Assembly (NCBI RefSeq): GCF_001666835.1
Contig: NZ_LZJF01000042.1
Location: 1-64,000 of the forward strand
Length of the DNA: 64,000 bases
Reading direction: 5' to 3'
Source of the DNA: Mycobacterium sp. E3251
Lineage (GTDB): Bacteria > Actinomycetota > Actinomycetes > Mycobacteriales > Mycobacteriaceae
Positions 50,025 to 59,002 of the stretch are shown here, piece after piece. The notes under the pieces are model-generated. The model was not told where the DNA came from. It did not search any database and saw nothing but the letters and a program-made list of their open reading frames with translations. How positions within the stretch are numbered: position 1 is the stretch's first letter; the number at the start of each line of letters is the position of its first letter. Both the position numbers and the translations under genes were made by a program.

Positions 50025-51785
50025 TTAACGCGCTCCGCGCACCAAGCGGCCGGGACGCGCACCGGTGTCGACGTCGTGGCGCCGGGTCACGGTCCCGCTG
50101 ACGATGGTGGCCGCGTAGCCGCTCGCCCCCTGCAGGATTCGGTTGCCGCCGGCGGGCAGGTCGAAGGCCATGGCCGCGGGATGCAGAGTCAGGGCATCCA
50201 TGTCGATGACGTTGATGTCGGCCTTCTTGCCCGGCTCGATGGTGCCGCGATCGGTGAGGCCGAACAGGTGGGCGGTGTCGCGGGCCTGCTTGCGGATCAC
50301 GTACTCCAGCGACAGCTTTTCGCCGCGGCGCCGGTCCCGCGCCCAGTGCGTGAGCAGGAACGTGGGATACGAAGCGTCACAGATCATCCCGCAGTGGGCG
50401 CCGCCGTCGGAGAGACCGAGCACGCCGGCCGGGTGTAGCAGCATCTCCCGGATCGCGTCGCAGTTGCCGTCGGCATAGTTGTACAGCGGCAGCATCAGCA
50501 TGGCGGTTGCGTCCTGCTCGAGCATGAGGTCGTACAGGGTGGACAGCGGGTCCTCGCCGCGCGCCTTCGCGATGGCCGCGACGGTACGGTCCGGGGTGGG
50601 CTCGTAGTCGGGCGGGTTGCCGAGTGCGTAGAGGCGGTGCGGGGAGTGCTGCACCAGGGCGAACATCCCGTCGAACAACAGGGTCGGGTCGGCGGGCAGG
50701 TCGTCGTCGGCCAGGATGGCGGCCTTGACCGCGGGATCGGCCAGGCGTCGCGCGAGTTCCTCGCGGCTGCATTCGGCGGCCAGACGGCGATAGGTGGGCC
50801 GGTGGCTGAAGCCGTGATGGCCCTGGAATCCGATCATCATGCCGAACGGCCGGGCCGCGACCTGCGGGTACAGCCGGGCACCGCCGGCGTGCGCGTCGGC
50901 GGAGAGGTCGAGCATCTCGCGCCACAGGTTGGGGTCGGCGTCCACTTGAATAAGAGCGAAGGAGACCGGCCGGTCGATCTCGGCGCTCAGTCGGCGCATC
51001 CAGTCCAGTTCCTTCTTGGGGGCGACGATGTCCTCGCCCGCGGCGCCTTGCGGTGCCAGCTCGAAGACGGCCTGACCGCCGGTGGCCATGGCGCGCCCGA
51101 GGCCGAACAGCTCGTCCTCGGCGGCGTAGGTGCCGGGGACCGGTTCGCCGTCCATCGCGCGGTGCCCCATCGTGCGGGAGGTGGAAAATCCGAGCGCGCC
51201 GGCCTCGATCGCTTCCCGAACCAGCCGGCCCATGGCCTCGATGTCCTCTGGGGTGGCCGGCTCGTTGCGCGCCCCCCGCTCGCCCATCGCGTAGGCGCGA
51301 ACGGCGCCGTGGGCGACCTGGCTGCCGACGTCGACGGCGAACTTGTGCTTGTCGATCGCGTCCAGGTATTCGGGATAGGTTTCCCAGCCCCAGGTGATGC
51401 CCTCGGTGAGCGCTGTGCCGGGAATGTCCTCCACGCCCTCCATCAACTCGATCAGCCACTTCTCGGTGCCGGGGCGCACCGGCGCGAAGCCGACGCCGCA
51501 GTTTCCGGTCACGATCGTGGTGACGCCATGGCCGCTGGACGGCTCGAGCAGGCTGTCCCAACTCACCTGGCCGTCGTAGTGGGTGTGGATGTCGACAAAG
51601 CCCGGGGCCACCACCAGGCCCGTGGCATCGATGGTTTCGGCGGCCTCACCGCCCATTTCGGGTTGATCGGTGCCGCGGCGGACCACATCGACGATCTTGC
51701 CGTCCTTGATGCCGACGTCGGCGCGATAGCGCTCCGCGCCGGTGCCGTCGACGACGGTGCCACCAACGATCTTCAGGTCGAACAT
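50025..51785 (-). CDS. Amidohydrolase (N-acyl-D-amino-acid deacylase type)
   Basis: 586-residue TIM-barrel metal hydrolase. The first metal-binding motif is [10 protein letters not shown] (His67 and His69), and the C-terminal part has [11 protein letters not shown] with the catalytic Asp and the closing [17 protein letters not shown]. It resembles the D-aminoacylase/dihydroorotase branch, common in mycobacteria in many copies; the substrate is not known. ATG start at 51785. A clean palindrome lies about 50 bases upstream, and it appears to lead an operon with the Rieske gene. Confidence 0.88.
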   Translation of the reverse strand: MFDLKIVGGTVVDGTGAERYRADVGIKDGKIVDVVRRGTDQPEMGGEAAETIDATGLVVAPGFVDIHTHYDGQVSWDSLLEPSSGHGVTTIVTGNCGVGFAPVRPGTEKWLIELMEGVEDIPGTALTEGITWGWETYPEYLDAIDKHKFAVDVGSQVAHGAVRAYAMGERGARNEPATPEDIEAMGRLVREAIEAGALGFSTSRTMGHRAMDGEPVPGTYAAEDELFGLGRAMATGGQAVFELAPQGAAGEDIVAPKKELDWMRRLSAEIDRPVSFALIQVDADPNLWREMLDLSADAHAGGARLYPQVAARPFGMMIGFQGHHGFSHRPTYRRLAAECSREELARRLADPAVKAAILADDDLPADPTLLFDGMFALVQHSPHRLYALGNPPDYEPTPDRTVAAIAKARGEDPLSTLYDLMLEQDATAMLMLPLYNYADGNCDAIREMLLHPAGVLGLSDGGAHCGMICDASYPTFLLTHWARDRRRGEKLSLEYVIRKQARDTAHLFGLTDRGTIEPGKKADINVIDMDALTLHPAAMAFDLPAGGNRILQGASGYAATIVSGTVTRRHDVDTGARPGRLVRGAR

Positions 51786-51833
51786 GAGACTCTCCTTGCC
51801 GCCAGCGGCTGAAGACGCAAAAGACCCGCAGCA

Positions 51834-51856
51834 TTACGCTACTAGAAGTAGCGTAA
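51834..51856. promoter_or_regulatory. Palindromic operator upstream of the amidohydrolase gene
   Basis: Perfect 9-base arms TTACGCTAC (51834-51842) and GTAGCGTAA (51848-51856) with a 5-base spacer. Shape and position, 49 bases upstream of the ATG, fit a TetR-type operator. The cognate regulator cannot be named; no regulator gene is directly adjacent on this side. Confidence 0.7.
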
Positions 51857-51901
51857 CTCTTGGCGCGGTCACCGCAATAGGTTCGGCGAAACTCGCTTGC
51901 C

Positions 51902-53038
51902 TTAAAGCGAACTCTTTAGCGCCGCGACCGTTTCCAGATCGTCGAGCGCTTCTACACCGCGCCGCAGCCCTTCCATGGCAACCTCTTCGGCCTGCAGGCC
52001 GCCCAGGCCCGCGGTGATCAGCGGCGCCACGTACGCGTACAGCGCGGCCTGGCGAAAGCGCAGCCAGAGTTCGTCGCGGCCCAGTTCGGGCCCACCCGCC
52101 GCGGCGAGCGAGCGGCGGTAGTCGTCGAGCAGTTCGCGCTGGGTCGTCCGGCGGTCTTCGGGCGTCAGGCTGGTGATCAGCGTGTAGGCCAGTTCGCGTG
52201 ACGGGTGCCCGCGCCGCACCGCCTGCCAATCCAGCAATCCGGCCTTACCGCCGTGGAAGTACATGTTGCCGGGGTGCGCATCGCCATGCATGACGGCGTG
52301 TGGGGGAGTGTCGATGAGGGTGGCGACGGCCCGGTAGTTGTCGGCGATGAAGCGGCCGCTTTCGAGGGGGATCTCGGTGCGCTCGGCAAGGCGCTTGATC
52401 GAGGCGCGCATCAGCGATCCGGTCAGCAGGGAGGTGACGTCGCCGGACGGCGTGTAGAGCCAGCCCAACGGGCCGCGCCCGTCGCGCGGGAGTCGGTTCC
52501 AGAACGTGGCGTGCAGGTCGGCGAGCAGCTCGACGATCAGGCTGGCCTGCTCGGGCGAAAGCGGGTGCAGGGTGTCGGGGAACTCGCACGAATCGGCGGG
52601 AAGGTCCTCCAGCACCAGCAGGTAGCGCCCCGTCCACGGGTCGAACGCCGTGCCATAGGCATACGGGGTCCCGACCACCTGCGGCGCGAGCTGGCGGTAG
52701 AACCGCACCTCGGTGTGTCCGAGCCGGCCCAATTCACCCATCAACCGGGTGGCCGCCGTCTTCGCCGCGAGCTTGACGAACACCGAGTCCGGGACGTTCT
52801 TTCCGGTCAGCACCAGCCGCGCCCGCGACGACGTCCCCGCGTCGCTGTCCAGGACGCGGACCGTCCTGACGGCGGTGCCCATCACCTTGGAGAGCACTGC
52901 AGCGTCGAGGTCCCGCACTCGCCGGGGCAACCCCAATCGGCCGCCGACCACCGCGTCGGTGGCGACCCGGCCCACGCCGCGGCCCAGGTGAGCGGCCAAG
53001 CCGGCAGCCGAAATCGCCCGCGTCACGGGGTTATTCAT
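51902..53038 (-). CDS. Phosphotransferase of the aminoglycoside/choline kinase fold
   Basis: 378 residues from ATG 53038 (NNPVTRAISAAG). Kinase-fold motifs are HGDAHPGNMY (about residues 250-259, the catalytic loop) and LLDWQAV (metal-binding Asp, about 267). Proteins of this group in mycobacteria are often beside lipid or sterol genes; the substrate here cannot be read. No evidence of drug resistance. The frame is open to 53092, but the shorter start fits the N-terminus better. It lies downstream of the tetR gene, with a palindrome between. Confidence 0.85.
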   Translation of the reverse strand: MNNPVTRAISAAGLAAHLGRGVGRVATDAVVGGRLGLPRRVRDLDAAVLSKVMGTAVRTVRVLDSDAGTSSRARLVLTGKNVPDSVFVKLAAKTAATRLMGELGRLGHTEVRFYRQLAPQVVGTPYAYGTAFDPWTGRYLLVLEDLPADSCEFPDTLHPLSPEQASLIVELLADLHATFWNRLPRDGRGPLGWLYTPSGDVTSLLTGSLMRASIKRLAERTEIPLESGRFIADNYRAVATLIDTPPHAVMHGDAHPGNMYFHGGKAGLLDWQAVRRGHPSRELAYTLITSLTPEDRRTTQRELLDDYRRSLAAAGGPELGRDELWLRFRQAALYAYVAPLITAGLGGLQAEEVAMEGLRRGVEALDDLETVAALKSSL

Positions 53039-53104
53039 ATTTTTCGTTTCTTGGTGCGGACGTGTCACCCGCACCGCGAGTCGTTCGGACATCGCGGCAC
53101 GGGG

Positions 53105-53160
53105 TCAGACAAAAATACCCGAACGTCTGGGCATCAGACAATACGGCGTTATTGTCTGAT
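53105..53160. promoter_or_regulatory. Repeated TCAGACAA elements with a perfect palindrome
   Basis: Perfect 11-base arms ATCAGACAATA (53133-53143) and TATTGTCTGAT (53150-53160) around a 6-base spacer, plus a further half-site TCAGACAA at 53105-53112. The right arm contains the end of the tetR coding sequence. Placement 95-120 bases before the kinase-like gene suggests the TetR operator for that promoter. The low-GC stem makes a terminator less likely. Confidence 0.7.
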
Positions 53161-53769
53161 CTCCGGTACCAGGGCGCGCACCACGAATTGGTCGACGAAC
53201 TCGCGTTGGTCGGCGACCGGGCGGTACCGCCAAGAGGGCGCCAGGAGAAACATGGTCGCCGTGTGCAGCCATTGGACAACCGACCGTGGGTCGAGATCGG
53301 CGTGCAGACGGCCGGCCGACTTCCAGCGATCCAGCAGCGGTTGGTAGTGCCGCAACAGCGTCTCCACGATGGGCTCCGAACCCTTCTGGAGCGCCGTCGC
53401 CACGGCCGTGCTCTCGGCGGCGAACAGCGCTTCATTCAGTGGATCGCCGTCCACCGACTCGACGCGGGCCAGCACCATCTCGGGCACCGACCGCACTGGA
53501 TCGTCGGGGGCGGCCAGCGAGCGGACCAATTCGCCGAGCGCGTGGTCGACCCGTTTCAGGATCAGGGCCAGCAAGACGTCGTCGCGGCCGGGGAAATACC
53601 GGTAGACCGTGGATCGCGACACGCCCGCCTCGTCGGCCACCTCACCCATCCGGAACTGAGTGTTGCCGCGCCGCGCGATGCAGCGGCCCACGGCATCCAG
53701 GATGCGCCTGCGGGCCTCCTCGTCATCGAGGATCGCGCGGTCGTCGCCCCACCGGCGACTCGGTTCCAT
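53149..53769 (-). CDS. TetR-family transcriptional regulator
   Basis: 206 residues. The N-terminal helix-turn-helix is MGEVADEAGVSRSTVYRYF (about residues 41-59), typical of TetR proteins; the remainder is the helical ligand domain, family not assignable. ATG start at 53769. Its 3' end lies in a palindrome that is also the likely operator for the kinase-like gene downstream. Confidence 0.9.
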   Translation of the reverse strand: MEPSRRWGDDRAILDDEEARRRILDAVGRCIARRGNTQFRMGEVADEAGVSRSTVYRYFPGRDDVLLALILKRVDHALGELVRSLAAPDDPVRSVPEMVLARVESVDGDPLNEALFAAESTAVATALQKGSEPIVETLLRHYQPLLDRWKSAGRLHADLDPRSVVQWLHTATMFLLAPSWRYRPVADQREFVDQFVVRALVPEIRQ

Positions 53770-53855
53770 GGCGCAGATGTTACGGGGTCAGTTCCCCATG
53801 ACAACGAATTCCATTGCGGACCAAGCACATCGGATGCAAGTCGGGGACCGCGGGG

Positions 53856-54359
53856 TCAAGCGTTCCGGCGTTGCGTCAGATCGGTCCAGGTCAAGGTGAC
53901 GCGGGTGCCGCGCGGGGTGCGGTCGATGGCCACGTCGTCGGCGAGTGTCTCCATCAACGGGATGCCGCGTCCGCGGCGTTGCTGCTGGTAATGGGCCGGA
54001 AGTTGCTGACGCCAACGGCCGCGATCGTCGACAGTGACGGACAAGGTGTCGGACTGCCGGTCATAGGCCGCGCTCACGTCCAGCGTCCCGCGCCGGGAAG
54101 CCTCGCAATAGGCGAATTCCGCGGCGTTGGCGATGGCTTCGTTCACCGCCAGCAGGACGTCGCTGAACCGGTCGGAACTGAGCGTGAAATGCGTTTCGAG
54201 CCAGATCCCGAACTCGGCTCGGGCGCGAGCAGCGCTGCGCGGGTCAGCGGCGACGCGATTCCGCGCGAAGCGGGATCGGTCATCGATATTCGACACGTCA
54301 TGCGGTTGAGGATCAGAGCGCCCCATCGTTCCCAGTTGTGCCCCCATCTCGAGGTTCAC
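53856..54359 (-). CDS. Anti-sigma-factor-type ATP-binding protein (RsbW-like)
   Basis: 167 residues of the GHKL kinase fold. The N-box is NEAIANAAEFAY (about 73-84), followed by DDRGRW and GRGIPLMETLADDV. RsbW-like proteins bind a sigma factor or phosphorylate a STAS antagonist. Its GTG start overlaps the upstream STAS gene's stop (GTGA), so the two form a switch. No SigB/SigF-type sigma gene lies nearby, so its target is elsewhere. Confidence 0.9.
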   Translation of the reverse strand: MNLEMGAQLGTMGRSDPQPHDVSNIDDRSRFARNRVAADPRSAARARAEFGIWLETHFTLSSDRFSDVLLAVNEAIANAAEFAYCEASRRGTLDVSAAYDRQSDTLSVTVDDRGRWRQQLPAHYQQQRRGRGIPLMETLADDVAIDRTPRGTRVTLTWTDLTQRRNA

Positions 54360-54733
54360 CCACCAGCAATGCCGCTCAGTGCGTCGTCTAGCGAGCTGTA
54401 GAGCGCGAGCACGCTGTCGATTCCCATCAGTTTGATCGGTCTGCTCGTCGCCGAGCCGTTGGCGACGACCGCGAATTGTGTCGGCGGCTCGGTCTCCGCC
54501 TGCGCGGTCACCAGAACGGTCATCCCGGCTGACGCCAAGAAGTCCACTTTCGACAGGTCAACGATCAGCGCGGCGGGTTTGGTCGCCAGCGCGGTCTGGA
54601 TGGCCTCGGCCAGATGCGGCGAGCTGAGCATGTCCACTTCACCCGAGACGGTCAGCACGACCGCCTGATCTACCTGCTGTTTTCCCACTGAGAAAGCGGT
54701 CGGATCGATTGGATCACCAGTAAATTCGCCCAT
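54356..54733 (-). CDS. STAS-domain anti-sigma-factor antagonist
   Basis: 125-residue STAS protein. The conserved phospho-site loop is VDLSKVDFLASAGM, with Ser68 the likely phosphorylated residue. Such proteins free a sigma factor by binding the RsbW-like partner when unphosphorylated. ATG start at 54733. It is coupled to the RsbW-like gene. Confidence 0.9.
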   Translation of the reverse strand: MGEFTGDPIDPTAFSVGKQQVDQAVVLTVSGEVDMLSSPHLAEAIQTALATKPAALIVDLSKVDFLASAGMTVLVTAQAETEPPTQFAVVANGSATSRPIKLMGIDSVLALYSSLDDALSGIAGG

Positions 54734-55092
54734 GGTCTATCACTCACATTCGGTCCCTGGTGGGACACCGTTAGCTCTTAAAACAGCCACTGCCAACACC
54801 GGGGGCTGCTTGTTCAACCCCACGGAAAGCGCTTGCCCTTCGGAGGAGACACACTCCGTCGATTCGCGCTCTAGCTACAGATGCAGCCGCAGATTGTTTA
54901 TTCGATGGTATGACACGCGGGGAACGACACCCAAAACGAGTGAACGAATCGCGTCGGCGCGCCGTCCTGTGAGTGTGTGCGACGCCTCCCGCAGAAGTTG
55001 CGCATGGCATTGGCCCATGCGTGAATTGCCTGTACCGGATTCGTGTCCAGCTCGGGCCCACTGGCCTGCCCAAACGCGGAAGGACGGTCGGC
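54734..55092. other. Divergent spacer between STAS gene and peroxidase gene, no gene seen
   Basis: 359 bases holding the divergent promoters of the STAS/RsbW pair and the peroxidase operon. Open frames cross it, but their composition is not mycobacterial coding sequence. I see no clear sigma-factor consensus. Confidence 0.5.
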
Positions 55093-56208
55093 GTGGAGCC
55101 CGGTGATCGCGGTGGGGAGCCAGACGACCTCGAGACGGCCGGCGCCCGTCCCGACGCGGTGACACGCCGGCGCGCACTGCTGGGCATGGGGGCGGTGGCC
55201 GGCATCGCCGCGGTCGATGTCGGTGGCTTCGCCTACGCAGGCGGTTGGCTGCGACCCGGCGCTCTGACACCGCCCCGGTTCGCCGACCGCTTCGAAAACG
55301 TCTACGGGCGCCACGACGGTTTTCGCCGGAATCACGCCAAGGGGCTCAGCGCGGTCGGAACATTTACGAGCACCGGGGCGGCGGCGGCGATCTGCCGGGC
55401 CGCGGTCTTCCGGCCGGGAACCGTGCCGGTGATCGGCCGGTTCTCGCTGTCGGGTGGCCTTCCGGATCAGGCGGACGCGCCGACCACGGTGCGCGGACTG
55501 GGCTTGCTCTTCCAGGGCCCCGATGGCCAGCAATGGCGCACCGCGATGGTCAACATCCCCGTCTTCCCGGACAGCACGCCGCAGGGCTTCTACGACCGGT
55601 TGCTCGCGTCCAAACCCGTGGCGGCGACGGGCAAGGCCGACCCGGAGAAGATGGCCGCCTTCCTCGATCGTCATCCCGAGACGGTCGCGGCGATGAAGGT
55701 CATCAAGCAGGCCCCGCCGAGCGCGGGGTTCGCCGACAGCGCGTTCCACGGCCTGAACGCGTTTCATTTCACCAACGGCGCCGGGGCGACCGTTCCGGTG
55801 CGCTGGGCCGCCGTTCCGCAGCAAGCGCCGGCCGCGCCGGCGTCACCGGCCGGCAAGGACTACCTGTTCGACGACCTCATTCGCGCGCTTGCGCAGCGAC
55901 CACTGAATTGGCGCCTGGTGCTCACCGTCGGCGAACCCGGTGATCCGACCCACGACGCCACGAAACCCTGGCCGCGATCGCGCCGCACCATCGACGCCGG
56001 CACCATCACCGTCACGGCGGTGCAGACCGAGGTGCCCGGCAACGCCCGCGACATCAACTTCGACCCGCTGGTGCTGCCGGACGGCATCACCGCCTCCGAC
56101 GACCCGCTGCTGGCCGCGAGGTCGGCCGTCTACGCCCGCTCGTTCACCCGCCGCGCGGAGGAACCCAAGACGCCCAGCGCGGTCGACGTTTCCCGGGTGC
56201 TCCGGTGA
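55093..56208 (+). CDS. Tat-exported catalase-like haem peroxidase (SrpA type)
   Basis: 371 residues from GTG 55093, with AAGGAC upstream. An N-terminal twin-arginine signal TRRRALLGMGAVAGIAA (residues 24-40) points to export of a folded cofactor protein. The catalase fold keeps the distal His in RRNHAKGLSAVGTF (about 81) and RFSLSGGLPDQ; a proximal haem Tyr is probably in the late SAVYARSFTRR. It is far shorter than monofunctional catalases, as in the SrpA-like peroxidase group. Its stop overlaps the cytochrome b561 start by four bases. Confidence 0.88.
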   Translation: MEPGDRGGEPDDLETAGARPDAVTRRRALLGMGAVAGIAAVDVGGFAYAGGWLRPGALTPPRFADRFENVYGRHDGFRRNHAKGLSAVGTFTSTGAAAAICRAAVFRPGTVPVIGRFSLSGGLPDQADAPTTVRGLGLLFQGPDGQQWRTAMVNIPVFPDSTPQGFYDRLLASKPVAATGKADPEKMAAFLDRHPETVAAMKVIKQAPPSAGFADSAFHGLNAFHFTNGAGATVPVRWAAVPQQAPAAPASPAGKDYLFDDLIRALAQRPLNWRLVLTVGEPGDPTHDATKPWPRSRRTIDAGTITVTAVQTEVPGNARDINFDPLVLPDGITASDDPLLAARSAVYARSFTRRAEEPKTPSAVDVSRVLR

Positions 56209-56783
56209 CGGCCGGGGCCGCCGCGGCACGGTTCGCGCTCCCGTCCCGCCTGCTGCACTGGCTGATGGCGCCCATGGTCATCGCGCAACTGCTCATCGGC
56301 GTCACCATGGTCGCGGCGCTGAGCTACTACCCGCTGCTGCTGGCCATCCATCGGCCGCTGGGCGTGCTGATCCTGGCGTTCGCCGTGGTGCGGCTGGCGA
56401 ATCGGCTCAGGCACCGGCCCCCACCGTTTCTGGCCACGATGAGTCGCGCCGAACGGCGCATCGCGACGTGGTCGGAATACCTGCTCTATGCCCTGCTGCT
56501 GGTGCAGCCCCTCACCGGGTGGGCCATGTTGTCGGCGGCGCGGTTCCCGGTCACGCTGGTGGGGCCGCTGCGGCTGCCCGGCATCGCGCCGCACAGCATC
56601 GACGTGTTCGCGGTGCTGCGCGAGTGCCACGGCGCTCTGGCATTACTGCTGTTTCTGACGTTCACCGCCCACATGTGCGCGGTGCTCTTTCACACGCTCG
56701 TGCTGCGCGACGGGCTGCTTGACCGCATGGCGCTGTGGCGCGCCAGGCCCGCCCCGGCGCGGCCAGAGCAAGCCGAGCTGTAA
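56205..56783 (+). CDS. Cytochrome b561-type di-haem membrane protein
   Basis: 192 residues, four hydrophobic helices. Candidate haem ligands are His18 (RLLHWL), His48 (AIHRPLG), His141 (ECHGAL), His155 (TAHMCAV) and His162. It is the typical bacterial b561 fold, carrying electrons across the membrane. Coupled by a GTGA overlap to the exported peroxidase, for which it is the probable electron donor. Confidence 0.9.
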   Translation: MTAGAAAARFALPSRLLHWLMAPMVIAQLLIGVTMVAALSYYPLLLAIHRPLGVLILAFAVVRLANRLRHRPPPFLATMSRAERRIATWSEYLLYALLLVQPLTGWAMLSAARFPVTLVGPLRLPGIAPHSIDVFAVLRECHGALALLLFLTFTAHMCAVLFHTLVLRDGLLDRMALWRARPAPARPEQAEL

Positions 56784-56898
56784 CGACCTGCCTCCCCGGG
56801 CTGCGATCGGCCGAATATGATCGGCACGATTAGCGCAGGGTGCTGGGCACCGCGGGCGCCGTGACCATATGCCGACCACGAAGGAGTGGGGAACTTCC

Positions 56899-57792
56899 AT
56901 GCCGAACGAGAAGCAAGCGGAGCGGATGACGTCGGGCAAGGGGTTCATCGCCGCGCTCGACCAGAGCGGCGGCTCGACGCCCAAGGCGCTGCGGCTCTAC
57001 GGCATCCAGGACGACGCGTATTCCTCCGAAGAGGAGATGTTCGACCTCATCCATCAGATGCGCTCGCGGATCATCACCTCCCCGGCGTTCACAGGGGACC
57101 GGGTCCTGGCCGCGATCCTGTTCGAGCAGACCATGGACCGCGAGATCGAGGGCACCCCGTCCACCACCTATCTGTGGGAGACCAAGGGCGTGGTGCCCAT
57201 CCTCAAGATCGACAAGGGCCTGGCCGAGGCGTCAGACGACGTGCAGCTGATGAAGCCGATCCCGGGACTGGACGAGCTCCTGCAGCGCGCCGTGAGCAAG
57301 GGTGTCTTCGGTACCAAGGAACGGTCGGTGATCGGCGGCGCCAACGCCAAGGGCATCGCCGCCGTCGTCGCCCAGCAGTTCGAGCTCGCCCACCAGGTGC
57401 TCTCGCACGGTCTGGTGCCCATCATCGAGCCCGAGGTCACCATCTCGATCGCGGACAAGGCCGACGCCGAGCGCATCCTGCGTGACGAGATCACCAAGCA
57501 ACTCGAGAACGTGCCCGACGGGCAGCGCGTGATGCTCAAGCTGAGCCTGCCGACCGAGGCCAACTTCTACCGCCCCCTGATCGACCACCCGAAGGTGATG
57601 CGAGTGGTCGCCCTTTCCGGCGGCTACTCGCGCGAGGAGGCCAACGAGCTGCTGGCGAAGAACCACGGGCTGATCGCCAGCTTTAGCCGCGCGCTGACCG
57701 AAGGGCTCACCGTCGACCAGTCCGACGAGCAGTTCAACGCCACGCTGGACAAGGCGATCCAATCGATCTACGACGCGTCGGTCGCCGGCTGA
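56899..57792 (+). CDS. Fructose-bisphosphate aldolase, class I
   Basis: 297 residues from ATG 56899 ([20 protein letters not shown]). Class I (Schiff-base) aldolases cleave fructose 1,6-bisphosphate to triose phosphates. The likely Schiff-base Lys is in [21 protein letters not shown] and [16 protein letters not shown] are other family landmarks. Most mycobacteria rely on a class II metal aldolase, so this is a second type. It is a single-gene unit between two unrelated clusters. The length matches the short prokaryotic class I enzymes. Confidence 0.93.
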   Translation: MPNEKQAERMTSGKGFIAALDQSGGSTPKALRLYGIQDDAYSSEEEMFDLIHQMRSRIITSPAFTGDRVLAAILFEQTMDREIEGTPSTTYLWETKGVVPILKIDKGLAEASDDVQLMKPIPGLDELLQRAVSKGVFGTKERSVIGGANAKGIAAVVAQQFELAHQVLSHGLVPIIEPEVTISIADKADAERILRDEITKQLENVPDGQRVMLKLSLPTEANFYRPLIDHPKVMRVVALSGGYSREEANELLAKNHGLIASFSRALTEGLTVDQSDEQFNATLDKAIQSIYDASVAG

Positions 57793-57848
57793 GCCCACCG
57801 ATGGCGGCGACCCGCGTTCGCCCGGCTTCGCCGCGCTCGCGATCGCCG

Positions 57849-58925
57849 CTAGTAGCGGTGGTCGGCCATCCGGGGCGGGCCGTCGCCGGCGTCACGTTCG
57901 TCCGACACCACGGCGGGCACCATCTCGCTCGTCACCAGCCCGTCGTCGCGAGTCAATTCGTCGATCACGTCAAAGGATTCGGCGATGTTGGCCGGGGTGT
58001 CGACGACGATGGTCACCACCGGGACGCGTCGGCGTAGCGAGAGGAACTTGTCCCCGTGCGGTCGATGATCACCGTGGTAGCCCCAGATGCCCCGCACCAC
58101 CGTCGCGCCGTCGGGCGCGTTTCGTTGACGAAGCCGCTGCACGATCGCGCGGTGAATCGGCACCCCGTCGCGTAGGGCCGACTCGGACGTGTAGACCGTC
58201 AACTTTTGGAACAGTGGTAGACCCCGTTCGTCGACCCCCGGGAGCGCGTGCGGCCGTTCCAGAAGTTCGCCGTCGCGTTTGCACACGCGGATCCGCTCGA
58301 GCGTGACCATGGGTTGCCGAAGCAGCCCCATCAGCTCCGGCAACACCTCGCCGATGCGCTCGCCGGATCCGACCGCGACGATCATCATCGGGACGTTGGC
58401 GTTGCGCCCGAAGAAGCGCGCACGGTGCCGCTGCCCATCGGTGACGCCGTCGACGCCCAGCAGCACCGATGCCCCGGCTATCCGGCGCCGGTGCAGCACA
58501 TCGCAGATCGCGACGTAGGCGGGGGCGCCGTTGACGCGCTCCTTGCGGCCGACGTAGACGGTCAGCTTGACGGCTTCCCGCAATTCGCGGGGAAGCCGCA
58601 GCGCCCCGTCGTCGCGTAGCAGCCGCGCCCGCTCCAAGGTGACCAGGCCCCGCTGCTTGATGGCGAGCACCGGGTCGAGCAGGGCCTCGATCTTCGTCCT
58701 GGTATCGACAGCGACGATCGCGACGGGTGGGTCCTCGGACAATGTCAGCGACTCGTCGGTTCTCAAGTGGCGCCCGGAACCGAAGCCTCCGATGCCCCGC
58801 AACACCACGCCACAGGCGATGCGTTGCCGGGCATAGAGATCGAGCAGCACATCGGACACAAAGCCCTCGTCGGTCCGCCGCCGCTCGGCCAGGTAGGTGG
58901 TGAGCTTCAGGCAGTCTTCGTCCAT
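57849..58925 (-). CDS. Protein of three tandem DUF190 domains
   Basis: 358 residues made of three copies of a ~100-residue DUF190 domain: residues 6-103, 120-213 and 241-335. Each begins with a KLT-Y strand (LKLTTYLAE, VKLTVYVGR, QKLTVYTSE), contains a Gly-rich core (GVVLRGIGGFG, ASVLLGVDGVTD, ATVVRGIWGYHG) and closes with a TLER-type or equivalent helix. DUF190 is PII-like and often beside crcB (Fluc) fluoride channels in mycobacteria; no such gene is here. Domain function is unknown. ATG start at 58925. Confidence 0.9.
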   Translation of the reverse strand: MDEDCLKLTTYLAERRRTDEGFVSDVLLDLYARQRIACGVVLRGIGGFGSGRHLRTDESLTLSEDPPVAIVAVDTRTKIEALLDPVLAIKQRGLVTLERARLLRDDGALRLPRELREAVKLTVYVGRKERVNGAPAYVAICDVLHRRRIAGASVLLGVDGVTDGQRHRARFFGRNANVPMMIVAVGSGERIGEVLPELMGLLRQPMVTLERIRVCKRDGELLERPHALPGVDERGLPLFQKLTVYTSESALRDGVPIHRAIVQRLRQRNAPDGATVVRGIWGYHGDHRPHGDKFLSLRRRVPVVTIVVDTPANIAESFDVIDELTRDDGLVTSEMVPAVVSDERDAGDGPPRMADHRY

Positions 58926-59002
58926 GTCCGCTCCAGTCGCTTTGCGGCGATCCTACTAGGTTGGGACCTCAAGCGCCGCAACGGTGTTCGACGCTGTTCG
59001 GC

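Noticed and set aside
51902-53038. Interpretation of the kinase-fold gene as aminoglycoside resistance
   Set aside because: Only general kinase-fold motifs are present; the family is mostly unrelated to drug modification in mycobacteria.
54732-55106. Plus-strand frame in the STAS/peroxidase spacer
   Set aside because: Begins on the STAS start region and has unusual composition; better explained as promoter DNA.
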